This document shows, in pieces, positions 1 through 6,115 of a stretch of 7,385 nucleotides of DNA (the first letter of the stretch is position 1; each line of letters starts with the position of its first letter). The notes below the pieces were generated by a model. It made no database searches, had not been told where the DNA came from, and was given only the letters and a program-made list of their open reading frames with translations. The DNA comes from an uncultured Bacteroidota bacterium (GTDB taxonomy: Bacteria > Bacteroidota > Bacteroidia > Bacteroidales > VadinHA17). The DNA is taken from positions 1 through 7,385 of the forward strand of contig CAIPJU010001102.1 of the NCBI GenBank assembly GCA_903865465.1, given 5' to 3'. Position numbers and translations under genes: made by a program.

Positions 1-353
1 ATACAAACGACAGAAGATATTTCCTTTCAACAAGGTCGGAAGGCAGCATTTACCGTGTAAAACTCGATGAAACCAACCCACTGGTTTTCGGTATGGGCAG
101 CGAGTGGTTCATCCTGAAACGATCGGCAGGATATCCTTATCTCGAAACTGGTAATAATATAGCTTATATAACAGATAAAGAACCTATTGCAGGCTTTGCC
201 GGATTTAAGTTCAGGGATAAGATGAAGAATTCGCTTGTATTGGGATCTGAAACGATTGGTAAAGGGGAAGTAATATATATATCTGATGACCCCTACTTCA
301 GGGCATTCTGGAAGAGCGGCAGGGTATTGATCGGGAATGCGGTGTTAAGATAG
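1..353 (+). CDS. C-terminal end of a probable M14-family zinc carboxypeptidase (partial, cut by left edge)
   Basis: The reading frame is open from the left edge (first full codon at base 3) to the TAG at 351-353, giving 116 visible residues. The ATG at 93 is internal: coding sequence with the same character runs upstream of it (SIYRVKLDETNPLVFGMG spans it), so it is not the start. The string DETNPLVFGMG followed by a late DDPYFRAFWKSGR stretch resembles the C-terminal accessory domain of large Bacteroidetes M14 metallocarboxypeptidases, where a glutamine-amidotransferase-like fold ends in a similar 'DDP-x-FR-x-FW' motif. The catalytic zinc domain would lie upstream, outside the window, so no active-site residue can be checked. 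The family call rests on recognising this tail and is moderate. The next gene begins 44 bp later and also encodes a peptidase; the two may share a transcript. Confidence 0.6.
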   Translation, partial: TNDRRYFLSTRSEGSIYRVKLDETNPLVFGMGSEWFILKRSAGYPYLETGNNIAYITDKEPIAGFAGFKFRDKMKNSLVLGSETIGKGEVIYISDDPYFRAFWKSGRVLIGNAVLR

Positions 354-397
354 GAATCATATTATGCTGATGCCGGCGAAACATTAATTGTGTTGAA

Positions 398-2029
398 ATG
401 AAAAACCATTTTGGGATCCTGATATTTTTGCTTCTCCTGTCAGCATGCAAAGGATCGGATATGGAGCAGGCCCGCACTAAGATCTCGGCTCGGGGTCTGG
501 CTCAATATGTGAGCAAGCTCGGATCAGACGGCTTTATGGGCAGGAAACCATTTACCGAAGGCGAAAAGATAACCGTTAATTACCTGGCAGATCAGCTTAA
601 GAATATTGGCTTTGAACCTGCTTTCGATGGCAACTGGTTTCAGTCGGTTCCTATGATTGAAATCAGCTCAAGGGTTAATGGCGCCGTAACCATTAATTCA
701 AATAAGAGTCAACTAAGACTCAATTCGCCTGATGACATTGCCCTTACCTCTCCCCAAACTATTGAAAATATCGTAATAAAAGAGTCCGAACTGGTATTTG
801 CCGGATTCGGTATTGTCGCTCCCGAATATCTTCGCGATGACTATGCAGGCCTTGATGTAAAAGGAAAGACAGTAGTGGTTCTTATCAACGATCCTGGATT
901 GTACACAAGCGACTCAAGCTATTTCAGGGGAAGGGAAATGACCTATTATGGCAGGTGGACCTATAAATTTGAAGAGGCCGCCCGGCACGGAGCTGCCGGG
1001 GTTCTGATAATTCATGAGACTGAAGGTGCAGGTTACGCATATTCCATTCCACGTAAAAAGGCGATGACATCCGGCTTTTATATACAGTCTGCTGACAGTA
1101 ATAAAACAATGTGCAGTTTCACGGGATGGCTTTCAGCAGAATCGTCAGAGAAGATTTTCAGTAAGCTGGGATACAATGTTGCCGATCTCAGGAAGTCGGC
1201 CTGTAACAGGAATTTCAGAGGTTTTTCGTTGAGTACTTCTATATCCTTGTCAATCAACAATAAAATCACTTACAATTCATCAACAAATGTTGCCGGTATA
1301 CTGAAAGGAACGACGCGTAAAGATGAATGCATAGTCTACACAGCTCACTGGGACCACTTCGGCCTTGGTGAAAAAGAGAATGGAGATTCAATATACAATG
1401 GTGCAGTCGATAACGGAACCTCAATGGCCTGGGCGCTTGAGATAGGAAAATCCTTCGCTGCCCTGAAACGACGTCCACAGAGGTCTGTTATGATACTCTT
1501 CCCGACAGCTGAGGAACAGGGTCTTGTTGGCTCAACTTACTATACGGAACACCCTGTATTCCCGGCAACAAAAACCCTTGCCTGCTTTAACAACGACCTG
1601 TTGCTTCCCCTGGGAAGAATGAAAGACCTGATGATAACCGGATATGGACAGTCTGATCTGGATAGTCTGCTTGAAATCGCAGCTAAAGAACAGGGTAGAT
1701 ATATTATAAAGGATCCTGATTCACAGACAGGTATGTTTTTTCGATCCGATCACTTTTCATTTGCTAAAGTTGGAATTCCATCCTCCTATGCAAGAGGTAA
1801 TTTGGAGAGCAGGAAAAACGGAAAGGAGTGGACTTCGGTAATGGTCAAGGATTATATGACAAACAAGTATCACCGTCCTGCCGATAATTATGAGCCTGAT
1901 AAATGGGATCTTGAAGGAATTGCTGAAGATGCAAAACTAGCTTTTACTGTTGGTTACGGGATTTCGACCAGCACTTTTTTCCCGCGGTGGAACTCCCGTT
2001 CTGAATTTGCGAATAAAAGAACAAGATAA
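398..2029 (+). CDS. Lipoprotein M28-family metallopeptidase with PA domain
   Basis: This 543-residue protein is a predicted di-zinc aminopeptidase acting outside the cytoplasm. It begins with a lipoprotein signal: a hydrophobic stretch at residues 5-14, then the lipobox LLSAC with Cys17 as the lipidation site. Residues about 120-240 look like a PA (protease-associated) domain. The M28 catalytic domain follows with a complete ligand set: His317 and Asp319 in AHWDHFG, Asp338 in AVDNGTS, Glu372/Glu373 in PTAEEQG, Asp400 in NNDLLLP and His452 in SDHFSF. By family analogy, His317, Asp338, Glu373, Asp400 and His452 bind zinc and Glu372 is the general base. An active enzyme is therefore expected, probably releasing N-terminal residues from peptides at the membrane. 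The ATG at 398 has no visible Shine-Dalgarno, as is usual in Bacteroidetes, but is supported by the signal peptide beginning right there. The gene is probably not functionally part of the downstream hydrogenase cluster, from which a 207-bp promoter region separates it. Confidence 0.9.
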   Translation: MKNHFGILIFLLLLSACKGSDMEQARTKISARGLAQYVSKLGSDGFMGRKPFTEGEKITVNYLADQLKNIGFEPAFDGNWFQSVPMIEISSRVNGAVTINSNKSQLRLNSPDDIALTSPQTIENIVIKESELVFAGFGIVAPEYLRDDYAGLDVKGKTVVVLINDPGLYTSDSSYFRGREMTYYGRWTYKFEEAARHGAAGVLIIHETEGAGYAYSIPRKKAMTSGFYIQSADSNKTMCSFTGWLSAESSEKIFSKLGYNVADLRKSACNRNFRGFSLSTSISLSINNKITYNSSTNVAGILKGTTRKDECIVYTAHWDHFGLGEKENGDSIYNGAVDNGTSMAWALEIGKSFAALKRRPQRSVMILFPTAEEQGLVGSTYYTEHPVFPATKTLACFNNDLLLPLGRMKDLMITGYGQSDLDSLLEIAAKEQGRYIIKDPDSQTGMFFRSDHFSFAKVGIPSSYARGNLESRKNGKEWTSVMVKDYMTNKYHRPADNYEPDKWDLEGIAEDAKLAFTVGYGISTSTFFPRWNSRSEFANKRTR

Positions 2030-2117
2030 GATCCAAATAATCCATTTAAACCATTTGACTGATAGCCAATGAACTGCCAGATAATAAAAGGCTGTTATTT
2101 AGAAGTGTTTTAAATAT

Positions 2118-2135
2118 TTGTTATTTTATTAACAA
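2118..2135. promoter_or_regulatory. Candidate Rex operator 1
   Basis: The 18 bases read TTGTTAT-TTTA-TTAACAA. This matches the widely conserved Rex site TTGTTAA-N4-TTAACAA at 13 of 14 defined positions; only position 7 differs (T for A). Rex is the NADH/NAD+-sensing repressor known to control hydrogenase and fermentation genes in several anaerobes. The site lies just upstream of the -7 element and about 100 bp before the first gene of the hydrogenase accessory unit. Half-site matches arise more easily in AT-rich DNA, and CRP/FNR-family regulators (TTG...CAA dyads) are an alternative. Confidence 0.6.
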
Positions 2136-2152
2136 TGTTATATATTTAACAA
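2135..2152. promoter_or_regulatory. Candidate Rex operator 2, tandem with operator 1
   Basis: The bases read ATGTTAT-ATAT-TTAACAA, matching TTGTTAA-N4-TTAACAA at 12 of 14 positions. It shares base 2135 with operator 1, so the two centres are 17 bp apart, less than two helical turns. It covers the place where the -33 element of the predicted promoter should be, so a bound repressor would block sigma-factor contact. Confidence is lower than for operator 1 because of the two mismatches and the AT-rich setting. Confidence 0.45.
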
Positions 2153-2163
2153 AGAATTGTTAA
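2146..2163. repeat. Perfect 7-bp inverted repeat with 4-nt spacer, half-sites in outward order
   Basis: TTAACAA (2146-2152) and TTGTTAA (2157-2163) are exact reverse complements separated by AGAA. The half-sites are the same heptamers as in the Rex consensus but in inverted order. The left arm doubles as the right half of candidate operator 2, and the right arm runs into the -7 element. It could be an extra regulator half-site or a weak AT-rich hairpin. It is not a convincing terminator, because it has no G+C in the stem beyond one pair per arm. Confidence 0.5.
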
Positions 2164-2168
2164 TTTTG
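2161..2168 (+). promoter_or_regulatory. Putative Bacteroidetes-type promoter -7 element (TAnnTTTG)
   Basis: TAATTTTG fits the Bacteroidetes primary sigma consensus TAnnTTTG exactly. The expected -33 position, about 20 bp upstream, falls near 2136-2140 (TGTTA), which is only a weak match to the TTG-type element. Transcription would start a few bases after 2168, leaving a leader of about 60 nt before the ATG at 2237. It sits right beside the Rex-like operators, and it is the only exact -7 match I noticed in the two longer intergenic gaps of the window. Confidence 0.5.
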
Positions 2169-2236
2169 CGCCATAATTATAAAAATAAGGTATTTGAAGC
2201 GTTTAGTTAAAAAATTATCAACAGGCTACGAAAGAG

Positions 2237-2581
2237 ATGACAATTCAGGAGATAAGTAATCTGATAGAAGGAAAGGTATTATGCTGCGGCGATGTACCGG
2301 ATGTCAAAATTGATTATGCTTTTTCCTCCGATCTGATGAGCGATGTACTTACCCTTCAGCAGGAGCACATGGTTCTGATAACAGGGCTGGCCAATTTGCA
2401 GGCAATAAGGACTTCAGAAATGTCGGACATAAGTTGTGTGATTTTCGCCAGGGATAAAAAAATTGGCGAGGATATTCTGTCGCTGGCAATGGAGAACAAT
2501 ATCACTCTTATTGAGAGCCCTCACTCGGTATTTCATATATCAGGTGAATTATACAAAGCAGGAATCAAATCAATCTACTAG
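2237..2581 (+). CDS. DRTGG-domain protein, first copy
   Basis: This 114-residue protein is made up almost wholly of a DRTGG-like domain, a small fold of uncertain function also found fused to CBS domains and to phosphotransacetylases. The N-terminal helix (TIQEISNLIEGKVL) leads into a conserved SDLMSDVL segment at residues 31-38. That segment occupies the place of the family's name-giving motif, but the residues D-R-T-G-G themselves are not present. No membrane segment or signal peptide is seen. It is the first gene after the predicted Rex-controlled promoter; the ATG is preceded by AAAGAG, a weak ribosome site. The gap to the next gene is 3 nt. A paralogue with the same motif at the same residue numbers starts at 4375. 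It is likely a cytoplasmic ligand-binding or scaffold component of the hydrogenase accessory module; the ligand is unknown. Confidence 0.8.
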   Translation: MTIQEISNLIEGKVLCCGDVPDVKIDYAFSSDLMSDVLTLQQEHMVLITGLANLQAIRTSEMSDISCVIFARDKKIGEDILSLAMENNITLIESPHSVFHISGELYKAGIKSIY

Positions 2582-2584
2582 CCA

Positions 2585-3010
2585 ATGCAATTCAGGCATA
2601 AAATAGCCGGTGGTGATTTTTCAAAAGCTGGAAATGCAGCAAGTTCAGTTAAAAAAGTACTAAATCAGCTGAATGTTGACCACTCAATAGCCAAAAGGAT
2701 TGTAATTGCCCTGTATGAGGGTGAGGTAAACGTGGTTGCCCACGCCTATTCTGGAGTAGTAGATGTTCAGATAGACGAAAAGCAGATAAAGATCATTATA
2801 ACCGATAAGGGACCCGGAATTGCAGATATAGAACAGGCCATGAAGGAAGGATTTTCAACAGCTTCCCAGCAGGTAAGGGAGATGGGTTTTGGAGCAGGAA
2901 TGGGTTTAGCTAATATGCAGAAGAACAGCGATTTTATGAATATTTCAAGTGTTCCCGGTGAAGGAACGGTTGTTGAACTCATAAATAATGTAAGGCCTTA
3001 TGAAGGTTAA
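2585..3010 (+). CDS. Anti-sigma-factor-type (RsbW/RsbT-like) serine kinase ATPase domain protein
   Basis: This 141-residue protein is a stand-alone GHKL ATP-binding domain. The N box is at residues 42-55 (ALYEGEVNVVAHAY, with Glu45/Glu47, Asn49 and the HAY triplet typical of RsbW-like proteins). The G1 box is DKGPGI (74-79), the G2 box is GFGAGMGL (101-108), and a GEGT G3 box follows near the C-terminus. There is no histidine phosphoacceptor or dimerisation domain, which separates it from sensor kinases. Family members bind a sigma factor or phosphorylate a STAS-domain antagonist. Neither partner is encoded in this window, so its target is unknown. Its last 11 nt overlap the start of the HydS-like gene, indicating translational coupling and suggesting the two products work together, for instance with the hydrogenase homologue controlling ATPase activity. 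Confidence 0.85.
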   Translation: MQFRHKIAGGDFSKAGNAASSVKKVLNQLNVDHSIAKRIVIALYEGEVNVVAHAYSGVVDVQIDEKQIKIIITDKGPGIADIEQAMKEGFSTASQQVREMGFGAGMGLANMQKNSDFMNISSVPGEGTVVELINNVRPYEG

Positions 3011-4388
3011 AGGAAGCCAGCGCGATTTTCACCATGCATTGATCGTTGACAAGGATCTATGCTTTGGCTGTACCCATTGCGTTACTGCCTGTCCTACCCA
3101 GGCTATAAGGGTAAAACAGGGAAAGGCTTCAATAATAGTCAACCGCTGCGTTGATTGCGGTGAATGTTACAAGGCCTGTCCCGTTTCTGCCATATCAGTC
3201 GAGCAGGATGACCTTGAAATGATTTTCCGATTCCCTGTAAGGGTAATCCTCATACCAAGTGTTCTTATCGGTCAGTTCCCAAGGAAGATAATGACTTCAA
3301 GCATCTACAGGGCTCTTAAAGAACTGGGCTTTACTCACGTCTACGAAGTTGAAAACACCGTCGATCTGGTACTTGAAGCAACAAAACAGTACATGCACGA
3401 CCGCAAGGAAAGACCAATGATCTCATCATACTGCCCTGCAATAGTGAGGCTTATACAGGTTAAATTTCCAACTCTTGTCAATAATATCATCAGGGTAAAC
3501 CCACCTATCGATATGTCGTCGCGTTATTACAGGGAAAAATTAAAGGCTTCAGGATATAGTGATAAAGAAATTGGAATATTCTATGCCACTCCCTGTGCTG
3601 CAAAAATAGCAGCCGTAAAGAGTCCTGTTGGAGAGATAGAATCAGCTGTTAACGGGGTTATTAACATCAATTTCCTCTATAACAGAATACTGAAATATCT
3701 CCAGAGGAAATATACCGAAACAGAACCGCCCCAGACTGATGATCTTTTGTCCTCAAGGGGAATACTATGGAGCCTTACCCGAGGTGAAGTGGTTCATTCC
3801 AATGGCCGGGCTCTGGCAATAGATGGAATAAAGAATGTTAATGAATTTCTCGAGAATATCGAAAATGAGAAGCTCGACAACATCGATTTCCTGGAACTAA
3901 GAGCCTGCGATGAAAGCTGTGCCGGAGGCATACTCATAAGCGGAAACAGGTTTCTTACTGTAGAAAGACTTAAAAACCTTGCTGAAGAGTACAAGGTAAG
4001 AGAGGATGACAAAAACAGGAAACTCTCTGACGATACACTGGATATTAACGAATATGGATATTGGGGTAATATTGAACCCAGACCAATGGGCAAGCTTGAT
4101 GAAGACATACATACTGCACTAAAAAAGATGGACCGGAAACGCAGACTCATGTGCTTCCTTCCCGGTTTTGACTGTGCTGCCTGCGGAGCTCCCGATTGTC
4201 AGACCCTGGCCGATGATGTTGTCAGGGGTGATGCCCAGCTTAGCCATTGCATCTTTATGCAACAACAGATGATAAAACAGAATCTTCTCAATTCGGGTCA
4301 TGCATTAAGGATCACGGAGACAATATGGGGAAAGGAAAGACTCAATAAAAATTGTAACAAAATAGGTGCAGAAGATGAAAATAGCTGA
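3000..4388 (+). CDS. hydS: HydS-like (sensory-type) [FeFe]-hydrogenase homologue with ferredoxin and FeS domains
   Basis: This is a 462-residue cytoplasmic iron-sulfur protein. Residues 21-31 and 50-60 carry two CxxCxxCxxxC motifs for two [4Fe-4S] clusters. The middle is an iron-hydrogenase large-subunit domain with altered signatures: L1 is SSYCP (142-146), L2 is TPCAAK (197-202) and L3 is ELRACDESCAGG (299-310). Cys145, Cys199, Cys303 and Cys307 match the four H-cluster ligands, and Lys202 matches the conserved L2 lysine. Tyr144 replaces the proton-relay Cys; Thr197 and Arg301 replace the two conserved Met. A C-terminal FeS domain (RnfB/CODH type) has Cys392, 395, 400 and 417. There is no PAS, kinase or phosphatase domain. 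The layout recalls the putative sensory HydS proteins described from Thermotoga and Thermoanaerobacter, which are slow enzymes. An H2 or redox sensor role is inferred. It overlaps both neighbours (11 and 14 nt). Confidence 0.85.
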   Translation: MKVKGSQRDFHHALIVDKDLCFGCTHCVTACPTQAIRVKQGKASIIVNRCVDCGECYKACPVSAISVEQDDLEMIFRFPVRVILIPSVLIGQFPRKIMTSSIYRALKELGFTHVYEVENTVDLVLEATKQYMHDRKERPMISSYCPAIVRLIQVKFPTLVNNIIRVNPPIDMSSRYYREKLKASGYSDKEIGIFYATPCAAKIAAVKSPVGEIESAVNGVININFLYNRILKYLQRKYTETEPPQTDDLLSSRGILWSLTRGEVVHSNGRALAIDGIKNVNEFLENIENEKLDNIDFLELRACDESCAGGILISGNRFLTVERLKNLAEEYKVREDDKNRKLSDDTLDINEYGYWGNIEPRPMGKLDEDIHTALKKMDRKRRLMCFLPGFDCAACGAPDCQTLADDVVRGDAQLSHCIFMQQQMIKQNLLNSGHALRITETIWGKERLNKNCNKIGAEDENS

Positions 4389-4713
4389 TATTATTGAAAC
4401 CCTCGATCTGAAATTAATTTCAGGTGCCGGCGGCCTTCAGAATGAAATTACAGGCTGCTATGTATCCGATCTTCTTAGCGACGTTATTGGCAACGCCCGT
4501 GAAGGCGAGTTATGGATAACTCTGCAGACTCACCAGAATATCATTGCTGTTGCCTCATTGAAAGATCTTGCCGCAATTATTCTTGTCAGGGGACTGACTG
4601 CCGAGGAAGGAACCATAGAAAAGAGCAATCTTGAAAACATACCCGTTCTGACGACTACTCTCGATACCTTTTCAGTTGCAGGTATCTTATATCAGTTAAT
4701 TAAAAAGAAATGA
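4375..4713 (+). CDS. DRTGG-domain protein, second copy
   Basis: This 112-residue paralogue of the protein at 2237 has SDLLSDVI at residues 31-38, exactly where the first copy has SDLMSDVL. Both share a following 'WIT/LIT' strand, a matching A-I-I-x-V/A-R strand, and a C-terminal (F)S-V-A/H-I-x-G-x-LY helix, so the pair arose by duplication or they are old partners that form a heteromer. I prefer the ATG at 4375 over an in-frame GTG at 4366 because MKIADI aligns with the MTIQEI start of the first copy. The ATG lies inside the end of the HydS-like gene (14-nt overlap), and the stop overlaps the PHP gene by 4 nt (ATGA). The ligand is unknown; a nucleotide is a reasonable guess from the DRTGG domain's company elsewhere. 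Confidence 0.8.
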   Translation: MKIADIIETLDLKLISGAGGLQNEITGCYVSDLLSDVIGNAREGELWITLQTHQNIIAVASLKDLAAIILVRGLTAEEGTIEKSNLENIPVLTTTLDTFSVAGILYQLIKKK

Positions 4714-5450
4714 GAACTTTCAGGGCCGATCTTCATATTCACACTGTACTTTCTCCTTGCGGCGACCTCGCCATGAGCCCGGGAAGGATCGTTGAAGAAG
4801 CTTCGAGGAAAGGTCTTGATATTATTGGCATTACCGATCATAATTCAACAAGACAGTGCGGAATAACTGCACGAATGGCATCCGCAAAAGGTATTTATGT
4901 AATGCAGGGAGCCGAAGTTACAACCAAAGAGGAGGTCCATTGTCTTGCATTCTTTGAAAACAGCGACACCCTTGATTCATTTCAGGTCTATCTCGATTCA
5001 AACCTTCCTGAAATAATGAACGACACTTCCAAATTTGGTTACCAGGTTGTGGTCGACGAAGATGAAAACATTGTTTATGAAGAGGATAAGCTTCTGATCA
5101 ACGCACTCGACAAAGGGATGGATGAAATAGAATCCTTTGTTCATTCACTCAATGGCTTATTCATACCTGCACATATCGACAAAAGTAAAAACAGTATCTA
5201 TAGTCAGCTGGGTTTTCTTCCGGCTGGACTAAACGCAGATGCCCTGGAGTTATCTCCTGCTTCATTACATAACAAATTTGAGGAAAAGCATTACGAAATA
5301 AATAATTATCAAACAATAAGATCCTCCGATGCTCATTTCCCGGAAGAGATAGGCAGAGTGCACACTGAGTTTTACATACCACAAGTTTCATTCAGGGAGA
5401 TCAGGGCAGCACTCAAAGGAGTCGATGGAAGAAAAACAGAAATAAGATGA
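4710..5450 (+). CDS. PHP-domain metal-dependent phosphoesterase
   Basis: This 246-residue protein has the PHP fold found in histidinol phosphatases, polymerase-associated domains and nucleotide phosphoesterases. Metal-site motifs are all present in order: DLHIHT (Asp7, His9, His11), TDHN (Asp43, His44), GAEVTT (Glu69), VHC (His77), PAHID (His155) and SDAH (Asp207, His209). It therefore should bind two or three metal ions and hydrolyse a phosphoester. The substrate is not shown by the sequence; its place among ATPases and DRTGG proteins makes a nucleotide or phosphorylated small signal more likely than a biosynthetic intermediate. No signal peptide is visible. It shares 4-nt ATGA overlaps with both neighbours, so it is translated in step with the second DRTGG protein and the following ATPase. 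The ATG at 4710 places the first metal motif at residue 7, as usual for the family. Confidence 0.88.
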   Translation: MRTFRADLHIHTVLSPCGDLAMSPGRIVEEASRKGLDIIGITDHNSTRQCGITARMASAKGIYVMQGAEVTTKEEVHCLAFFENSDTLDSFQVYLDSNLPEIMNDTSKFGYQVVVDEDENIVYEEDKLLINALDKGMDEIESFVHSLNGLFIPAHIDKSKNSIYSQLGFLPAGLNADALELSPASLHNKFEEKHYEINNYQTIRSSDAHFPEEIGRVHTEFYIPQVSFREIRAALKGVDGRKTEIR

Positions 5451-6016
5451 AAGCACTATCTTTAAATATACTCGATATCACCCAGAACTCCCTCAGGGCA
5501 GGGGCAGATGAAATATGCATTTCGATCAGTGAATCTGTTGCGGCAGATAGTTACTGCATTAAGATAAAGGACAATGGGAGCGGAATTCCAGTAGATATTT
5601 TAAAGAGTATTACTGACCCTTTCGTCACAACCCGTACAACGAGGAATATAGGTATGGGGCTCCCCCTTTTCAAATATCATACGGAACTAACAGGTGGAAA
5701 ATTGCAAATAAATTCAGTTGAAGGGAAAGGCACAGAGGTGACTGCAAATTTATCTTTCAGCCACTTCGATCGCCAGCCACTCGGTGATATAGTTGGAGTT
5801 CTGATCATCCTGATAGCTGCCAATCCTGCAGTTGATTTCATCTACACACATGTTACTGACCATGGTGAATATACTTTTTCGACAAGAGAAACAAAGGAAT
5901 ACCTTGGGGTGAACACATTATATGAAAGGGGACTGCTTGAAGATTTAGCGGGAATGATAGCAGTTAACCTTATGGAAATTGAAGTTACAGGAGTCGTTTA
6001 CAAAGAAATTGTGTAA
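5447..6016 (+). CDS. Stand-alone histidine-kinase-type ATPase (HATPase_c) protein
   Basis: This 189-residue protein starts straight in a GHKL ATP-binding fold. The N box is DITQNSLRAGA (10-20, Asp10 and Asn14), G1 is DNGSGIP (42-48), G2 is RNIGMGLPLFK (66-76) and G3 is EGKGT (92-96). The phosphoacceptor His/dimerisation domain of sensor kinases is absent. About 90 C-terminal residues after the ATPase fold (from SHFDRQPLGD onward) form an extra domain that I do not recognise. It differs clearly from the RsbW-like protein at 2585, being closer to sensor-kinase or MutL-like ATPases, so the unit carries two unlike ATPases. It is the last gene of the overlapped block and begins within the stop of the PHP gene (ATGA). 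It may phosphorylate or gate another member of the module; the target is unknown. Confidence 0.82.
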   Translation: MKALSLNILDITQNSLRAGADEICISISESVAADSYCIKIKDNGSGIPVDILKSITDPFVTTRTTRNIGMGLPLFKYHTELTGGKLQINSVEGKGTEVTANLSFSHFDRQPLGDIVGVLIILIAANPAVDFIYTHVTDHGEYTFSTRETKEYLGVNTLYERGLLEDLAGMIAVNLMEIEVTGVVYKEIV

Positions 6017-6115
6017 AAGTTAAGCGGCGATAAAATAAAAAAATGAATAAATTTAGAGGGATAAATCAAGCCGATTAAGAACTCTGAAGATAAAATAACC
6101 TTAAAAGAAAGAAAA
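6017..6115. other. 99-bp intergenic gap between accessory unit and hydrogenase structural genes
   Basis: This is the only sizeable gap in the 2237-7385 run. It is A-rich and contains no exact TAnnTTTG element; TAAATTTA at 6048-6055 is one base off. No hairpin with a U tract is seen, so there is no visible terminator and read-through from the accessory genes is plausible. A weak second promoter here cannot be excluded. In some related clusters a NuoE-like (HndA/HydC) gene lies near this position; here nothing long enough to encode it remains. Confidence 0.5.

Noticed and set aside
93..353. Separate small 86-residue gene starting at ATG 93
   Set aside because: The same frame is open upstream to the left edge with continuous M14-tail-like protein sequence, so the ATG is internal.
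2030..2117. Terminator after the M28 gene
   Set aside because: I found no G+C-rich hairpin followed by a T run. Termination may occur here but the sequence does not show it.
2169..2236. Riboswitch or structured leader before the first DRTGG gene
   Set aside because: The leader is short, A-rich and shows no conserved core or stable stem that I can recognise.
3794..4150. Minus-strand 118-codon open frame inside the HydS-like gene
   Set aside because: It is an antisense shadow, Ser/Leu-rich and low in complexity, opposite a gene with clear motifs. The other minus-strand frames were dropped for the same reason.
6009..6026. Possible third Rex-like site TTGTGTA-AAAG-TTAAGCG at the end of the second ATPase gene
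   Set aside because: The right half matches only 4 of 7 positions, the left half overlaps coding sequence and the stop codon, and there is no exact -7 element after it.
6043..6078. Tiny 11-codon reading frame (MNKFRGINQAD) in the 99-bp gap
   Set aside because: It is too short to judge, has no ribosome site and no leader-peptide features such as codon runs or an attenuator hairpin.
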